DNA from: Oscillospiraceae bacterium
GTDB lineage: Bacteria; Bacillota; Clostridia; Oscillospirales; Oscillospiraceae
Direction: 5' to 3'
Assembly: GCA_015068425.1 (NCBI GenBank)
Contig: SVKK01000006.1
Location: 1 to 64,000, forward strand
DNA length: 64,000 bases
The notes below the pieces were generated by a model. That model searched no databases, was not told the DNA's origin, and worked only from the letters and a program-made list of their open reading frames with translations. Of this stretch, positions 24,114-33,850 are shown in pieces (position 1 is the stretch's first letter; each line of letters begins with the position of its first letter). A program made the translations under genes and the position numbers.

Positions 24114-26828
24114 ATGTCCCTTGTGAATATGAAAATCAATGGTCTTGAAAGACCAGTTGGTTATGATTATGGCACCCCCCTTCTTTCCTGGCAGGTGGAG
24201 GGCGGCGCAAAGCGTCAAACCGAAGCCGCCGTCAGCGTGTTCCGCGATGGTATCCTTATTTGGGAATGCCGCGGAGACTTAAACTGGGAAGGTACTGCGC
24301 TGGAGCTGGGCGAGCTGCTGCCCAGAACCGTTTATCAGGTTGTCGTGGAAGTCACCGACGACGCAGGCGCTGTCCATAGCGGTCAGACTATGTTTGAAAC
24401 CGGTCTGGAGTCAGAGCCTTGGCAGGCAAAATGGATAGGCTGCGACGAGGAAACTCCGTGGGCGCCTGTGTTCAGCGGCCATTTTGATGCTGCGAAAGAG
24501 CTTCTTCGGGCAAGACTTTATATGGTTGGTCTCGGTGTCTACACCGCCAGGCTCAACGGCGAAGATATCTCCGGTGAGTGTCTCGCTCCCGGATTTTGGT
24601 ACTTCGAGAAGGAAGCGCCCTACCAGAGCTACGATGTGACCGACCTTATCAGGGAGACCAATACGCTGGAGGTTACTCTCGGCAACGGCTGGTACAAGGG
24701 ACGCTTCGGCCTTGAACGCGAGCCCTACAGTGACAGCTATGCCCTTCTTGCGCAGCTGCATCTGCTTTTTGCCGACGGCAGCGAGCAGCTTTTCGTTACA
24801 GACGAGAGCTGGACTTGGAAGGAGAGCGACATTTCCGGCAGCAACGGCATTTATGACGGAGAAATTCTGGACCGCCTTTCCCACGAAAACGGGGAAAACG
24901 CCCCCAAAAAGGTTTCTCTCATTGCCGCGCCTCTGAAAGCTGTTGCGCGCTTCAATCCTCCGGTGGCAGAGACTATGTGCCTGAAGGTGGCGGAAGTCCT
25001 CCATACCCCCGCCGGTGAAACGGTTCTGGATTTCGGTCAAAACCACACCGGCTTGCTCCGTTTCAAAGCGGATCTGCCCAAGGGCTGCGAAGTTCACTTC
25101 GACTTTGGCGAGGTGCTGCAGCAGGGCAATTTCTATAATGAAAATTACCGCAGCGCCCTTGGCGGTTTCAGCTACCGCAGCGGCGGCAAAGCTGAAACAG
25201 TCTGCCAGAGCTTCACTTTCTACGGCTTCCGTTATGTCCGCGTCAGCGGCTGGCCCGGCGAAATCAACGCGGCGGATTTTGAAAGTCCGGTGCTCCACAC
25301 CAAGCTGGATCAAAGCGTTCAGTTTAGTACCGGAAATCAGCTTCTGAACCGTCTTTATGAAAATGTTCTGTGGGGTCAGCGGAGCAATTTCCTCTCCATC
25401 CCCACGGACTGCCCCCAGAGAGATGAGCGTCTGGCATGGACCGGCGACGCTCAGGTATTCTCCCCCACCGCCTGCTATAATATGGATTGCCGTGCATTTT
25501 ACCGGAGTTTTCTCCATCTGCTCCGTCGTGATCAGCAGGAAAACGGCGGCGGTATCGCCACCTGTCTGCCCCGTTCCCAAGGCTTCATTTCCTGCGCCAT
25601 CTGGGGCGATGCAGCCACCATCATTCCCGAAACCCTCCTCCGCTTCTCCGGCAGCATTGAGGAAGTGAAGGCATATTACCCTCTGATGAAGGATTGGGTG
25701 GACTTTGTTACCACCCGCTCCCACGGCCATCTCTATGATGACGACCAACTGGGCGACTGGCTCGCATTGGACGGCGTCACCTCCCAGAGCTTCAAGGGCG
25801 GCACCGACGACGTCTATCTCGGCAGCGTTTATTATATGAACAGCGCCCGAATAGTAGCGGAAATGGCGGCAAAGCTTGGCTATGATGAAGACGCCGCGAA
25901 ATACGCTTCTCTTGCGGAAGATATACGCAATGCGGTGCTTAACACCTATTTCACCCCCGGCGGGCGGCTCAGCGTGGATACTCAGGCAGCATATATCACC
26001 GCCCTGAAATTCGGTATCTGGCGGGATAAGGATGTGCTTATCAGCCAGTTCCTGCGCCGTATGCGCTTCGATGGCTTTGAGATCCGCTGCGGCTTTGCCG
26101 GCGCGCCGCTGATGTGCGGTGTTCTTGCCGAGCACGGTATGGAGGATCTGGCCTGCGACCTGCTGCTCCACAAGGGCTTTCCCGGTTGGATGTACTGCAT
26201 CGAACTGGGCGCCACCACGATTTGGGAGCGCTGGAACAGCCTGCTCCCCGACGGAAGCTGCTCCGGTACCGGCATGAACAGCTTTAACCACTATGCTTAC
26301 GGCTCTGTTATGGAGTATGTATACGCTCATCTTGCCGGTCTGCGTCCGGGCAAGCAGGGCTTCCGCAACGCCCTCATCGCCCCCAAGCCAGATATCCGTC
26401 TTGGTCACATGGAGTGCTCTCTGGAAACCGTCTCCGGCAAATTCGTATCCAACTGGCGCATCTGCGAAAACGGAGAACTTTCCGTCCATCTGGAGATCCC
26501 CTTTGGCTGCACCGCTCAGGTCACCCTGCCCCGCAGCGGCAAAGAGAGCTTCCTTCTCACTGCCGGAAGCTATGATTACCGCTATTCCCCCGACCGTGAT
26601 TACCGGGCTGTATATTCTATGGATAGCCGGCTTTCCGCCCTTGCGGAGGATGAGGCGGCGCAGATGATTTTGCTTGAAGAAGCGCCGGCGCTTTTCGGTG
26701 TTCTGAAGGAAAACAACTGGGAATTCACCACTCAGACATTCCGTGAATTGAGCAACGCGTTCTTCCTCGGAATGAATCCCCCAAAAATAGAGGCTTTGGT
26801 CGCCCGCCTTGCTCAGCTTCGCTATTAA
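24114..26828 (+). CDS. Alpha-L-rhamnosidase, GH78
   Basis: A 904-aa GH78 enzyme that releases terminal L-rhamnose from oligosaccharides, pectin fragments or flavonoid glycosides. N-terminal beta-domains (about 1-390) lead to the (alpha/alpha)6 barrel with CPQRDERLAWTGD (acid Glu438), ATTIWERW (base Glu705) and MNSFNHYAYG. About 100 extra residues follow the C-terminal beta-domain and look helical; I do not recognise them. No signal peptide, so it is intracellular. The start ATG is 1 nt after the pgmB stop with GGAGG inside pgmB. It feeds rhamnose to rhaBAD. Confidence 0.93.
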   Translation: MSLVNMKINGLERPVGYDYGTPLLSWQVEGGAKRQTEAAVSVFRDGILIWECRGDLNWEGTALELGELLPRTVYQVVVEVTDDAGAVHSGQTMFETGLESEPWQAKWIGCDEETPWAPVFSGHFDAAKELLRARLYMVGLGVYTARLNGEDISGECLAPGFWYFEKEAPYQSYDVTDLIRETNTLEVTLGNGWYKGRFGLEREPYSDSYALLAQLHLLFADGSEQLFVTDESWTWKESDISGSNGIYDGEILDRLSHENGENAPKKVSLIAAPLKAVARFNPPVAETMCLKVAEVLHTPAGETVLDFGQNHTGLLRFKADLPKGCEVHFDFGEVLQQGNFYNENYRSALGGFSYRSGGKAETVCQSFTFYGFRYVRVSGWPGEINAADFESPVLHTKLDQSVQFSTGNQLLNRLYENVLWGQRSNFLSIPTDCPQRDERLAWTGDAQVFSPTACYNMDCRAFYRSFLHLLRRDQQENGGGIATCLPRSQGFISCAIWGDAATIIPETLLRFSGSIEEVKAYYPLMKDWVDFVTTRSHGHLYDDDQLGDWLALDGVTSQSFKGGTDDVYLGSVYYMNSARIVAEMAAKLGYDEDAAKYASLAEDIRNAVLNTYFTPGGRLSVDTQAAYITALKFGIWRDKDVLISQFLRRMRFDGFEIRCGFAGAPLMCGVLAEHGMEDLACDLLLHKGFPGWMYCIELGATTIWERWNSLLPDGSCSGTGMNSFNHYAYGSVMEYVYAHLAGLRPGKQGFRNALIAPKPDIRLGHMECSLETVSGKFVSNWRICENGELSVHLEIPFGCTAQVTLPRSGKESFLLTAGSYDYRYSPDRDYRAVYSMDSRLSALAEDEAAQMILLEEAPALFGVLKENNWEFTTQTFRELSNAFFLGMNPPKIEALVARLAQLRY

Positions 26829-26852
26829 TCCGGAAATCGGAAGGAGAATATT

Positions 26853-27815
26853 ATGATCACAAAGAGAATCCCCCTTTGGGAAGGCCGCGAGGATGTGGCC
26901 CTCTATACCGTACTGAAAGAATGCACCCCCAATCCCATGGTTCCCACGAAGCCCGAGGCTCTCCCCGCCGTGGTGGTTTGCCCCGGCGGCGCCTATATGT
27001 TTTGCTCTATGGAAAATGAGGGTGACACAGTAGCCTTCAGCTTTGCTGACGCAGGCTACCAGACCTTCATTCTCCAGTATACCGTAGGCACCACCTGCGG
27101 AGAGAATGATTCAAGACATCCTGCTCAGCTTCTGGATCTGGCAAAAGCTCTGCTGATCATCCGGGAAAACGCGGAGGCTTGGCATGTGGATCCTCAGCGC
27201 ATTGCTCTTATCGGTTTTTCCGCCGGCGCAAACCTCTGCGCCAACATGGCAGTATACTGGCATACTCCCCTGCTCTCCGGCCGCTTTGATGTTCCCTCAG
27301 AATACTTCAAGCCTATGGCTGTGATGCTGGGATATCCGCTGACGGATTATAGCTATCAGGAGGAATATAACGCAACCCTTCCTCCCAATCCCATGCTGCT
27401 TGCCGGCAACAAGGCCGTTTTCGGCACCCCCACTCCCGATAAGGAGCAGCTGGACGAGATGAGTCCCTGCCTCCATGTTTCGGAGAAAACACCACCTATC
27501 TTTCTGTTCCACGCTGCCAATGACAGCCTTGTTCCCGCGGTTCATTCCCTCAAAATGGCGCTGGCACTGGCAGAGAAAGGTATCCCCTATGAGCTGCACG
27601 TGTTCCAGAACGGCGAACACGGCTTCGCCACCGGTGTTCCCAACGGCGTTGGCCCCTATCGCGCCGATAAGCACCAGGCCTGCAGCGCGTGGGTGGAGCT
27701 GGCAAAAACCTGGCTTATGCGTTGGGCCGCTCCGGAAACTCAGGAGCATGATTTCTGCATCGCAGATGCAATACGAAGCGGCAGCGACGCCCCTCCTGCT
27801 GCTTTCTGCATATAA
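26853..27815 (+). CDS. Alpha/beta-hydrolase, acetyl-esterase type (copy 2)
   Basis: A 320-aa paralogue of the esterase at 5849, roughly two thirds identical by eye, with Ser123 in GFSAG, Asp224 in HAANDSLVP and His256 in NGEHGFATG. It is the third gene of the pgmB-rhamnosidase unit (24-nt gap, RBS AAGGAG), which suggests it removes acetyl groups that block the rhamnosidase. Acetylated rhamnogalacturonan fragments would fit. No signal peptide. Confidence 0.88.
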   Translation: MITKRIPLWEGREDVALYTVLKECTPNPMVPTKPEALPAVVVCPGGAYMFCSMENEGDTVAFSFADAGYQTFILQYTVGTTCGENDSRHPAQLLDLAKALLIIRENAEAWHVDPQRIALIGFSAGANLCANMAVYWHTPLLSGRFDVPSEYFKPMAVMLGYPLTDYSYQEEYNATLPPNPMLLAGNKAVFGTPTPDKEQLDEMSPCLHVSEKTPPIFLFHAANDSLVPAVHSLKMALALAEKGIPYELHVFQNGEHGFATGVPNGVGPYRADKHQACSAWVELAKTWLMRWAAPETQEHDFCIADAIRSGSDAPPAAFCI

Positions 27816-27869
27816 TTTATCAGACACCGAAACAGCTGTTTCTTTGCTCCTGCAGCAGCCTCTCTCCCG

Positions 27870-27898
27870 TTGAAATCCCCTCTCTTCTATGTTAGGAT
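27870..27898 (+). promoter_or_regulatory. Putative promoter of the phosphatase-ogt unit
   Basis: TTGAAA, 17-nt spacer, TAGGAT, 26 nt before the ATG at 27925. Confidence 0.6.
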
Positions 27899-27924
27899 AG
27901 TTTTAACGAAAGTGAGGAATTTGT

Positions 27925-28377
27925 ATGTACAAGATACTGTTTGTCTGCCACGGGAATATATGCAGAAGTCCCATGGCTGAGTTTATAATGAAGGATATGG
28001 TGAAAAAGGCGGGGATTGCCGAGAAGTTTGAGATTGCCTCCGCCGCCGTAAGCACCGAGGAGATTGGCAACAGCGTTTATCCTCCCGCACGGCGGAAACT
28101 GGCTGAGCATGGCATAAGCTGCTCCGGCAAAACCGCAAGACAGATGAGCGCCGCCGACTACCGCTATTATGACCTTCTCATCTGCATGGACGGCAGCAAC
28201 CTCCGCCGTATGCAGCGCATCTGCGGCGGTGACAGCCTTGGCAAAATGCATCTGCTTATGGATTTCACCTCCCGCCCCGGCGATGTTGCCGACCCTTGGT
28301 ACACCGGAGATTTTCAGGAGACATGGGATGATGTTTCCGAAGGCTGCAGCGGACTAATCCGCCATTTGGGGTACTGA
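27925..28377 (+). CDS. Low-molecular-weight protein tyrosine phosphatase
   Basis: A 150-aa LMW-PTP. The P-loop CHGNICRS gives nucleophile Cys8 and Arg14, and the general-acid Asp is in ADPWYTGDF near residue 121. Normal length. The family removes phosphate from protein tyrosine (or arginine), often for capsule regulation, but no kinase or capsule genes are nearby. RBS GTGAGG before the ATG. Ogt begins 1 nt after its stop. Confidence 0.93.
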   Translation: MYKILFVCHGNICRSPMAEFIMKDMVKKAGIAEKFEIASAAVSTEEIGNSVYPPARRKLAEHGISCSGKTARQMSAADYRYYDLLICMDGSNLRRMQRICGGDSLGKMHLLMDFTSRPGDVADPWYTGDFQETWDDVSEGCSGLIRHLGY

Positions 28378-28378
28378 T

Positions 28379-28867
28379 ATGGAATACTGCTGCTTTGCCC
28401 CCTCCCCTTTGGGTGAAATTTTGCTGGCAAGCGACGGCGAGGCCATCACCGGTCTCTGGTTTTCCGACTGCTACAGCGCGAATGGACTTGTGCGGGATGA
28501 CTCTCTCCCCATATTCTCCCTCACCCGTACGTGGCTGGAGAAATACTGGGCGGGCAAGGCTCCCGATCCACAGGAAATTCCCATTTCCCTCTCAGGCAGT
28601 CCCTTTGCTCTGGCTGTCTGGGAAGAGCTGAAAACCATCCCCTACGGTGAGACCGTAAGCTACGGTGAGATAGCCCGGCGCCTCGCCCCCAAAAGCCCCT
28701 CAGGGAAAATGTCCGCCCAGGCTGTGGGCGGCGCTGTGGGCAAAAATCCCATCAGCATCATTGTCCCCTGCCACAGAGTGATAGGCTCCGGCGGCAAAAT
28801 GGTGGGCTACGACGGAGGACTCCACCGCAAAACAGCACTTTTGAAGCTGGAAGGGGCAATAAAATAA
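28379..28867 (+). CDS. ogt: Methylated-DNA-[protein]-cysteine S-methyltransferase
   Basis: A 162-aa suicide DNA-repair enzyme that removes alkyl groups from O6-alkylguanine. The acceptor Cys131 sits in IVPCHRVIG; the preceding recognition helix (AQAVGGAVGKNPI) and the later GYDGGLHRKTALLKLEG are typical. It lacks an Ada regulatory domain. The start ATG follows the upstream stop by 1 nt, so it is translationally coupled. Confidence 0.94.
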   Translation: MEYCCFAPSPLGEILLASDGEAITGLWFSDCYSANGLVRDDSLPIFSLTRTWLEKYWAGKAPDPQEIPISLSGSPFALAVWEELKTIPYGETVSYGEIARRLAPKSPSGKMSAQAVGGAVGKNPISIIVPCHRVIGSGGKMVGYDGGLHRKTALLKLEGAIK

Positions 28868-28870
28868 CAC

Positions 28871-28910
28871 AAAACCCCGGTCAGGCACGAAAACCTGACC
28901 GGGGTTTTAG
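28871..28910. terminator. Bidirectional terminator between ogt and the permease gene
   Basis: A perfect 15-bp stem (28871-28885 with 28894-28908) with AAAA and TTTT ends. Confidence 0.93.
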
Positions 28911-28917
28911 ATTTAAT

Positions 28918-30186
28918 TTATATTCCGTAGGAAATCCAGATGTAGATATAGGCGGGGATTATTGCAGCCAGGGTGAAGGGTATGCCGATGCGCATAAAGT
29001 CGCCGTTGCTCACGAGCCAGCCTTCCTTGCGGAGTATGCCGATGCCGGTGATATTGGCGCTGGCTCCCACGGGAGTGAGGTTGCCGCCCAGAGTTGCTCC
29101 GGAGAGAAGTCCGAAATACAAAACAGTGGGGTCAACCCCCAAAGCGGCGGCTATGCCCTGAACCACAGGCAACATTGTTGCAACATAGGGGATATTATCA
29201 ATAAACGCGGAGATGATGACGCTTGCCCAGACAATGATGGTGTAGATAAGGAAGAGATTTCCTCCGCCTACCTTGGTGAAAAGCCCGGCAACAGCGTCCA
29301 CAACTCCCATTTCCGTAATTCCGCCCACCACGATGAAAAGCCCGAAGAGCAACAGCACGGTCTGGTAGTCAATTTCCTTTATTGGAGACCAAAAACCCTT
29401 TATGCTCTTTTTTCGTATTGCGTTATACACAGCACCCATCAGCATCAGCGCGGTGCATATAATGCCGTTGGTAAGGTCGGGGCGATTGGGGAAAAGGGAG
29501 GCCACAATAAGCAGCACAACGGTTGCCAGCAAAAGCACGGAGGGAACATAGTCCTCCACAACCGTTCTCTTGCCCGCCTCAACAGGGGCAGTCTCCTTGC
29601 GGAAGATGATAAGCAGGATTATGGCGGAGATAACGGCGCCCAGCTCAACGGCGAAGAAAATGCTGGGTTTGCCCAGATACACGAAGAAATCGTTGAAGCT
29701 CATACCTGCGTAGCCGCCCAAAAGTATGCTCGTGGTGTCGCCCACCAGAGTTGCGGCGCCCTGCAGGTTGGAGGACACGGCAATGGATATTATCATGGGT
29801 ACGGGGTTGAGCTTCAGCCTCTTTGCCATTGCCAGAGCGATAGGCGCAATCATCAGCACAGTTGCCACATTATCAATGAATGCGGACACTATTCCCGCAA
29901 AAAGGGAGAGAACAACAATCGCCCACTTAACATTGCTCACCCGCTCCACGATAATATCCGAAAGCAGGAAGGGCATTTTGGACTCGATCACAAGGGCAAC
30001 CGTGCCCATAGTGCCCGCTATCATAAGAAGCACATTGAAATCGATGTAGTCCATCAGCTTGCCGAAAGGCATCATGCCGCTTACAACAAAAATTGCGGCG
30101 GAAACAAGGGCGACAAGGGGTCTCCACTTCTGGAAGCTCAGCATCAGGATATAGGTGAGCGCGAAAAGCGCTATTGCAAACAGCAT
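28918..30186 (-). CDS. ArsB/NhaD-type (ion transporter superfamily) permease
   Basis: A 422-aa membrane protein of about eleven helices with the duplicated architecture of the IT superfamily. The two re-entrant signatures SAFIDNVATVLMIAPI (about residues 112-127) and SAFIDNIPYVATMLPV (second half) are each followed by GA(T)LVGD/GGNLTPVGA. Members export arsenite or exchange Na+/H+ or carboxylates. No ars genes adjoin, so the substrate is open. RBS GGAGGG before the ATG; single-gene unit ending at the shared terminator. Confidence 0.88.
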   Translation of the reverse strand: MLFAIALFALTYILMLSFQKWRPLVALVSAAIFVVSGMMPFGKLMDYIDFNVLLMIAGTMGTVALVIESKMPFLLSDIIVERVSNVKWAIVVLSLFAGIVSAFIDNVATVLMIAPIALAMAKRLKLNPVPMIISIAVSSNLQGAATLVGDTTSILLGGYAGMSFNDFFVYLGKPSIFFAVELGAVISAIILLIIFRKETAPVEAGKRTVVEDYVPSVLLLATVVLLIVASLFPNRPDLTNGIICTALMLMGAVYNAIRKKSIKGFWSPIKEIDYQTVLLLFGLFIVVGGITEMGVVDAVAGLFTKVGGGNLFLIYTIIVWASVIISAFIDNIPYVATMLPVVQGIAAALGVDPTVLYFGLLSGATLGGNLTPVGASANITGIGILRKEGWLVSNGDFMRIGIPFTLAAIIPAYIYIWISYGI

Positions 30187-30215
30187 AATTTCCCTCCAAA
30201 ATTTATTACAGAAAG

Positions 30216-30244
30216 ATTAGACTACATTTTATTCTCCCGCGCAA
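30216..30244 (-). promoter_or_regulatory. Putative promoter of the ArsB-like gene
   Basis: On the minus strand TTGCGC, 17-nt spacer, TCTAAT, about 30 nt before the start codon. Confidence 0.5.
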
Positions 30245-30292
30245 GTTAAGCATTCCCTTAAAACCGTTAACGAACCGTTAAGTTTATTGCTC

Positions 30293-30320
30293 TTGAAAAG
30301 AGCGGCGAAGAGGTTATAAT
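30293..30320 (+). promoter_or_regulatory. SigmaA promoter of uvrB
   Basis: TTGAAA, 16-nt spacer, perfect TATAAT, 33 nt before the ATG. No clear LexA box is seen overlapping it. Confidence 0.8.
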
Positions 30321-30353
30321 AAAATCAAAGAAATTATCCTCCGGGAGGCTGCT

Positions 30354-32315
30354 ATGCCCGAATTCAAGCTTAAAAGTGAATACTCTCCCTCCGGCGACCA
30401 GCCCGAGGCCATTGCCGCCCTTGCCGAGGGCATAAAAAGCGGTCTTAAAGAGCAGGTGCTTCTGGGCGTAACCGGCTCCGGCAAGACCTACACTATGGCA
30501 AAGGTCATAGAGGCGGTTCAGCGCCCCACCTTGGTGCTTGCCCACAACAAGACTCTCGCCGCCCAGCTTTGCAGCGAGTTTCGGGAGTTTTTCCCGGATA
30601 ACGCCGTGGAATACTTCGTCTCCTACTATGACTACTATCAGCCGGAGGCCTATATCCCCAGTACGGACACTTTCATAGAGAAGGACGCCAGCATAAACGA
30701 GGAGATTGACCGCCTCCGCCTTGCCGCCACCGCCTCGCTGCTGGAGCGGCGGGATGTTATAGTCGTGGCCTCCGTAAGCTGCATTTACGGCCTGGGCGAG
30801 CCCGACGATTTTGAAAAGATGATGGTGACCCTCCGCGTTGGGACAGAGCTTCCTATGGAGGAGCTTTTCCACCGGCTCATAGACATACGCTACGAGCGCA
30901 ACGACATTGCCTTTGAGCGCAATATGTTCCGCGTCCGGGGGGACACTGTGGAGCTTTGGCCCGCCTATTGGGCGGAAAGCGCCCTCCGGGTTGAATATTT
31001 CGGGGATGAGATTGAGCGCATCAGCGAGATAAACCCCGTCACGGGCAAGGCCATCCGCTATCTCCAGACTATCCCCGTCTGGCCCGCCAGCCACTATGTA
31101 ACCACCCACGAGAAGATGGAGCGGGCTGCCCGTGAGATTCGCAAAGAATGCGAGGAACGGGTGGAATACTTCAAAAGTCAGGGCAAGCTCATAGAGGCTC
31201 AGCGCATTGCCGAGCGCACCAACTATGACCTTGAGATGATGACGGAGCTGGGCTACTGCTCCGGCATCGAAAACTACAGCCGCATCATCTCCGGCCGTGC
31301 CCCCGGCTCTCCCCCCATGACCCTGCTGGACTATTTCCCCGATGACTTTATAATGTTCATCGATGAGAGCCACGTTACCCTTCCTCAGGTTCGCGCCATG
31401 TATAACGGCGACAGAGCCAGAAAGGAAGCTCTTATAAACTTCGGCTTCCGCCTCCCCTCCGCCTTTGATAACCGCCCGCTGAAATTCCCCGAATTTCAGC
31501 AGCGGCTCAATCAGGTGACCTATGTTTCCGCCACCCCCGGCGATTTTGAAAAGGAGCGCTCCGAGCGCATTGCCGAGCAGATCATCCGTCCCACCGGACT
31601 CACCGACCCGGAAATCTCCGTCCGTCCCACAGCAAACCAGATTGACGATCTTATCGAGGAAATTCATAAGCGCACTTCCCGCTCACAGCGCACACTGGTC
31701 ACCACTCTCACCAAGCGTATGGCCGAAGATCTCACCAGCTATCTCACCAACGCGGGCATACGCTGCCGCTATATGCACCACGATATCGACGCGATGCAGC
31801 GTATGGAGATAATCCGGGACCTGCGTCTGGGCGAATTTGATGTGCTTATCGGCATAAACCTCCTCCGCGAGGGTCTCGACCTGCCTGAGGTAAGCCTTGT
31901 TGCCATTCTGGACGCGGACAAGGAGGGCTTCCTCCGCAGCGAGACCAGCCTTATCCAGACTATCGGACGCGCCGCCAGAAATGCTGAAGGTCTTGTCATT
32001 ATGTATGCCGACACCGTCACGGGCAGTATGCGCCGCGCCATCGGCGAGACGGAGCGCCGCCGGAAAAAGCAGCAGGAGTATAACCGTATCAACGGCATCA
32101 TTCCAAAGACGGTCATCAAGGGTGTCCGCGAGCTTATGGATATCTCCGCCCCCACCTCTGTCAAGGGCAAAAGCGGCGTGAAGATGACGGAAAAAGAGCG
32201 CAAGGCTGAGATAGAGCGGCTTGAAAAGAAGATGAAGGAAGCGGCAAAGATGCTGGAGTTTGAAATTGCCGCCCAGCTTCGCGACCGCATAATCACTCTG
32301 AAGGGCGAAAAATGA
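30354..32315 (+). CDS. uvrB: UvrABC excinuclease subunit B
   Basis: A 653-aa DNA helicase-like subunit of nucleotide excision repair. Walker [11 protein letters not shown] (38-47), the beta-hairpin [12 protein letters not shown] that holds the damaged strand, FIDESHVT, and helicase motifs [10 protein letters not shown] and QTIGRAARN are present. A C-terminal UVR domain (about 615-650) binds UvrC. Normal length. uvrA and uvrC are not in the window. The start codon of the MATE gene overlaps its stop by 4 nt. Confidence 0.97.
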   Translation: MPEFKLKSEYSPSGDQPEAIAALAEGIKSGLKEQVLLGVTGSGKTYTMAKVIEAVQRPTLVLAHNKTLAAQLCSEFREFFPDNAVEYFVSYYDYYQPEAYIPSTDTFIEKDASINEEIDRLRLAATASLLERRDVIVVASVSCIYGLGEPDDFEKMMVTLRVGTELPMEELFHRLIDIRYERNDIAFERNMFRVRGDTVELWPAYWAESALRVEYFGDEIERISEINPVTGKAIRYLQTIPVWPASHYVTTHEKMERAAREIRKECEERVEYFKSQGKLIEAQRIAERTNYDLEMMTELGYCSGIENYSRIISGRAPGSPPMTLLDYFPDDFIMFIDESHVTLPQVRAMYNGDRARKEALINFGFRLPSAFDNRPLKFPEFQQRLNQVTYVSATPGDFEKERSERIAEQIIRPTGLTDPEISVRPTANQIDDLIEEIHKRTSRSQRTLVTTLTKRMAEDLTSYLTNAGIRCRYMHHDIDAMQRMEIIRDLRLGEFDVLIGINLLREGLDLPEVSLVAILDADKEGFLRSETSLIQTIGRAARNAEGLVIMYADTVTGSMRRAIGETERRRKKQQEYNRINGIIPKTVIKGVRELMDISAPTSVKGKSGVKMTEKERKAEIERLEKKMKEAAKMLEFEIAAQLRDRIITLKGEK

Positions 32316-33673
32316 AAGAAATAAAAAACGACTTCACAAAAGGCGAAGTCTGGCGGGTTATAATGCGAATGGCGCTGCCGCTGATGCTGGCGCAGCTTGT
32401 GAATGTGCTCTATTCTGTTGTGGACAGAATGTATATAGGCCATATCCCCGGCGTAGGCTCCCTCGCTCTCACCGGCTTGGGCCTGACTATGCCCATTGTC
32501 AGCATCGTTACCGCCTTTGCCGGCCTTTGCGGCACGGGCGGCGGTCCCCTTTGCTCCATAGCAAGAGGCGAGGGCAAAAAGCAGCACGCGGAAGAGATAA
32601 TGGGCAACTGCTTCACATTGCTTCTCATCTTTGCTGTTTGTCTGACGCTGATATTGGAAATTTTCGCAAAACCCATTCTCTATGCCTTCGGGGCAAGCGA
32701 TGCCACCTTCCCCTACGCCGGTGAATATGTCCGCATCTATCTTTTGGGCACCGTGTTCGTTATGATAAGTCTGGGCATGAACCATTTCATAAATGCTCAA
32801 GGCTTTTCCTCCGTTGGCATGCTCACCGTGGCTATCGGCGCCGTTACCAACATCGTCCTTGACCCTATATTTATTTTTGTTTTCGATATGGGTATTTCCG
32901 GAGCCGCCCTCGCCACAGTTATCGCACAGGCGGTTTCCGCCGCCTGGGCGCTGGGTTTTCTTCTGGGCAAGAGAGCCATACTGGATTTCAAGCTGAAGAA
33001 TATGGGGCTGAAAGCCGCCCTTGTTGGGCGCATTCTGGCTCTCGGCACTACGGGTTTCGTTATGAGCATCACCAATGCCCTTGTCCAAACCGCCTGCAAC
33101 AGCCAGCTTCAGCGTTTCGGCGGGGATAACTATGTTGGCGCAATGACAATAATAAACTCCATCCGGGAGCTGACCTTTATGGCGGCTCACGGTCTCACCG
33201 CCGGGGCTCAGCCGGTGCTGGGCTATAACTTCGGTGCCGCCGCTTACTCCCGTGTGAAAAAGGGCATACGCTTTGTTTCCTCCGCCAGCTTCGTCTACGG
33301 TCTTTCCATCTGGCTTCTGGTTATGATTCTCCCCAGAACTCTGGCCTCCATCTTCAACTCCGACCCGGTTTTGCTGGCAGCAACAGAGCGCTCCATGCGC
33401 ATATATTTCTGCGGCTTCTTCCTTATGGCACTGCAGCTTGCCGGTCAGTGCGTTTTCGTGGGTCTCGGCAAGAGCAGGCAGGCCGTTTTCTTCTCATTGC
33501 TCCGCAAGGCGATTATTGTCACCCCTCTGGTTATCCTCCTGCCCTATATCCCTGCCCTGGGAGTTGAGGGTGTTTTCTGGGCGGAGCCAATAAGCGACCT
33601 TATCGGCGGCGCCGCCTGCTTTATAACCATGTATTTCACGGTGTATAAAAAGCTGCCTCAAGAAATTTCTTGA
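32312..33673 (+). CDS. MATE-family multidrug efflux transporter
   Basis: A 453-aa membrane protein with twelve predicted helices and the MATE features [22 protein letters not shown], then FINAQG, and the second-half repeat [10 protein letters not shown]. It probably exports cationic drugs with Na+ or H+. It overlaps uvrB by 4 nt (ATGA) and shares its promoter. No obvious terminator follows; transcription could run into the leader RNA next door. Confidence 0.93.
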   Translation: MKEIKNDFTKGEVWRVIMRMALPLMLAQLVNVLYSVVDRMYIGHIPGVGSLALTGLGLTMPIVSIVTAFAGLCGTGGGPLCSIARGEGKKQHAEEIMGNCFTLLLIFAVCLTLILEIFAKPILYAFGASDATFPYAGEYVRIYLLGTVFVMISLGMNHFINAQGFSSVGMLTVAIGAVTNIVLDPIFIFVFDMGISGAALATVIAQAVSAAWALGFLLGKRAILDFKLKNMGLKAALVGRILALGTTGFVMSITNALVQTACNSQLQRFGGDNYVGAMTIINSIRELTFMAAHGLTAGAQPVLGYNFGAAAYSRVKKGIRFVSSASFVYGLSIWLLVMILPRTLASIFNSDPVLLAATERSMRIYFCGFFLMALQLAGQCVFVGLGKSRQAVFFSLLRKAIIVTPLVILLPYIPALGVEGVFWAEPISDLIGGAACFITMYFTVYKKLPQEIS

Positions 33674-33711
33674 CTTTTTTGATTTTTGGGTTTACATTTT
33701 ATCCAATGAAA

Positions 33712-33845
33712 TATTGATGCTTTCGAGTCGTTTCACCTAAGGGCTTTCGGGTCTATGGCGGACGACCGGAGTCATACCGGAAACAGTATGGCTTTCACGT
33801 TTTGAGAAGGAAGCGGTTTTCCCCCCGTGGGGAATAAATAAACCA
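33712..33845 (+). ncRNA. Candidate molybdenum-cofactor (Moco)-type riboswitch aptamer
   Basis: A structured leader before a FecCD-type ABC operon. From memory of the Moco/Tuco motif, matching blocks are a CACC segment, a GTCTATGGC block at about 33751-33759, a 10-bp hairpin GGAGTCATAC with GTATGGCTTT (33768-33777 with 33786-33795) capped by CGGAAACA, and a GAAGGAAG..CGG block at 33806-33815 followed by a pyrimidine run. The hairpin GCCGGGTGC... that follows is a perfect terminator, giving a plausible expression platform. B12 and other common riboswitch boxes were looked for and not seen. The class is inferred; a structured leader is well supported. Confidence 0.5.
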
Positions 33846-33850
33846 TCTAT

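Noticed and set aside
24411-26489. 692-codon open frame antisense to the GH78 gene
   Set aside because: Shadow of a GC-biased gene; the sense product contains all GH78 motifs.
30267-31667. 466-codon open frame antisense to uvrB
   Set aside because: Shadow frame with no start signal; the sense product is canonical UvrB.
33712-33845. Cobalamin riboswitch upstream of the FecCD-type genes
   Set aside because: The expected B12-box (GCCACTG) and other core segments are not present; the blocks match my memory of the Moco motif better.
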